A stretch of 64,000 bases of DNA. Origin: Pseudomonas sp. Leaf48 (lineage in GTDB: Bacteria > Pseudomonadota > Gammaproteobacteria > Pseudomonadales > Pseudomonadaceae). Under the pieces are notes generated by a model that was not told the origin of the DNA, did no database searches, and was given only the letters and a program-made list of their open reading frames with translations. Position numbers and translations under genes: made by a program. The DNA is taken from assembly GCF_001421885.1 (NCBI RefSeq), contig NZ_LMLH01000004.1, positions 55,326 through 119,325 of the forward strand, in the 5' to 3' direction. Below are positions 63,533 to 64,000 of the stretch, piece after piece (the stretch's first letter is position 1; the number at the start of each line of letters is the position of its first letter).

Positions 63533-64000
63533 TCAAGTGGCCAGAATGAAGTCCGTCTGATCAACGGCCGCGCTGTTGACACCAACAAGGTGAATCGTAT
63601 CCGCCCCGATCCCTACCACCGTGTCTGCCCCGTTTGCCGTGATGGTCACGTTGGCAGCGAACGTCGCGCTGTTGATCCCCAGCGCTGTGATATTGAGTAG
63701 GTCCTGCCCTGCGGCCAAATTGGCTCCGAAGCTCAGGATCGTATCGTTGCCGAAACCCGCAGCAGCGAACACGAACGTATCGTTGCCGGCGACGCCGCCA
63801 CTCATCACGTCGTTGCCTGCACCGCCGTTGAGGGTGTCGTTACCCGCACCGCCCATGATCGTGTTGGCGAGTGCGTTGCCAATACCCGCGAAATTGCCGC
63901 TGCCGCCGAAATACAGATTATCGACGTTGGCATCCAGGGTGTAGCTCGCGAGCGAGGTCCAGACCGTGTCGTTGCCCGCACCGGCGAGCTCGCTCACCAC
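63533..64000 (-). CDS. RTX calcium-binding-repeat protein, C-terminal part only
   Basis: The frame is open to the window edge, so the N-terminus lies beyond it. The visible 155 residues contain nonapeptide RTX repeats (GGAGNDTLNGGAGNDVMSGG, then AGNDTFVF), preceded by the linker type NVDNLYFGGSGNFAGIGNAL. The tail (GIGADTIHLVGVNSAAVDQT followed by DFILAT) looks like a type I secretion signal: aliphatic, no Cys, ending in hydrophobic residues. It should be exported by an ABC type I system and fold on calcium outside the cell. Whether it is an adhesin, protease or lipase cannot be seen here. Confidence 0.88.
   Translation of the reverse strand: MVSELAGAGNDTVWTSLASYTLDANVDNLYFGGSGNFAGIGNALANTIMGGAGNDTLNGGAGNDVMSGGVAGNDTFVFAAAGFGNDTILSFGANLAAGQDLLNITALGINSATFAANVTITANGADTVVGIGADTIHLVGVNSAAVDQTDFILAT

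Overview
The window is chromosomal DNA of a Pseudomonas, most likely of the P. fluorescens group. Three things support this: gene order that I recall from P. aeruginosa (aspA, pycB-pycA-pycR, uvrD, the rmd-gmd-wbpW-wzm-wzt-wbpX-wbpY-wbpZ block, zigA-folE2), REP/REPIN repeats of the fluorescens type, and sites of the pseudomonad ParB type. Three parS-like palindromes (27433, 32919, 55572) place it in the origin-proximal part of the chromosome. Almost everything reads as core genome. I saw no tRNA, rRNA, CRISPR array, insertion sequence or prophage.

Layout. 1-4.3 kb: Asp/Asn metabolism (aspartase, AGCS amino acid/Na+ symporter, type I asparaginase). 4.3-7.8 kb: a MocR-type regulator divergent from a PaiB-like protein and two GNAT acetyltransferases; the MocR linker is encoded by a 12-bp-periodic array of DnaA-box-like 9-mers. 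7.8-12.4 kb: two-subunit pyruvate carboxylase (pycA, pycB) with its divergent LysR regulator and a large symmetric candidate operator. 12.5-19 kb: RpiR/HexR-like regulator with a HexR-like box, a PAS-GGDEF-EAL membrane protein, and uvrD. 19-24.7 kb: Tim44-like protein, SUKH protein, CPA2 antiporter, thioesterase, pdxY, DUF3301 protein. 24.7-29.4 kb: a zinc-scarcity locus with two COG0523 GTPases, a Zur-like box, folE2, a 5'-truncated gamma-carbonic anhydrase and an intact reading frame for a ThrRS relative that has lost its whole catalytic core and all four editing-site residues. 29.4-35.8 kb: DUF3617 protein, cardiolipin synthase, cyclopropane synthase, lipoamide dehydrogenase, Lrp-LysE pair. 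35.8-39.1 kb: a DUF3142 lipoprotein coupled to a large TPR-like exported protein.

39.1-54.3 kb is a surface polysaccharide region. On the + strand lies the complete set for common polysaccharide antigen (A-band, D-rhamnan): GDP-D-rhamnose synthesis (wbpW, gmd, rmd), ABC export (wzm, wzt) and three glycosyltransferases. Divergent from it is a five-gene operon (two related glycosyltransferases, two related methyltransferases, one membrane acyltransferase) that probably extends, caps or decorates the same polymer. Wzt carries a C-terminal domain of the kind that recognises finished chains, so capping and export may be coupled.

54.3-64 kb: a three-part flavin/iron-sulfur oxidoreductase, a glutathione transferase, a LysR regulator, then a four-gene efflux cassette (AI-2E-family protein, outer-membrane lipoprotein, HlyD-type adaptor, DUF2955 membrane protein) behind an 18-bp perfect palindrome. 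The window ends in the C-terminal part of an RTX calcium-binding-repeat protein on the minus strand.

All calls come from reading the sequence and from memory of the families. No database search was run.
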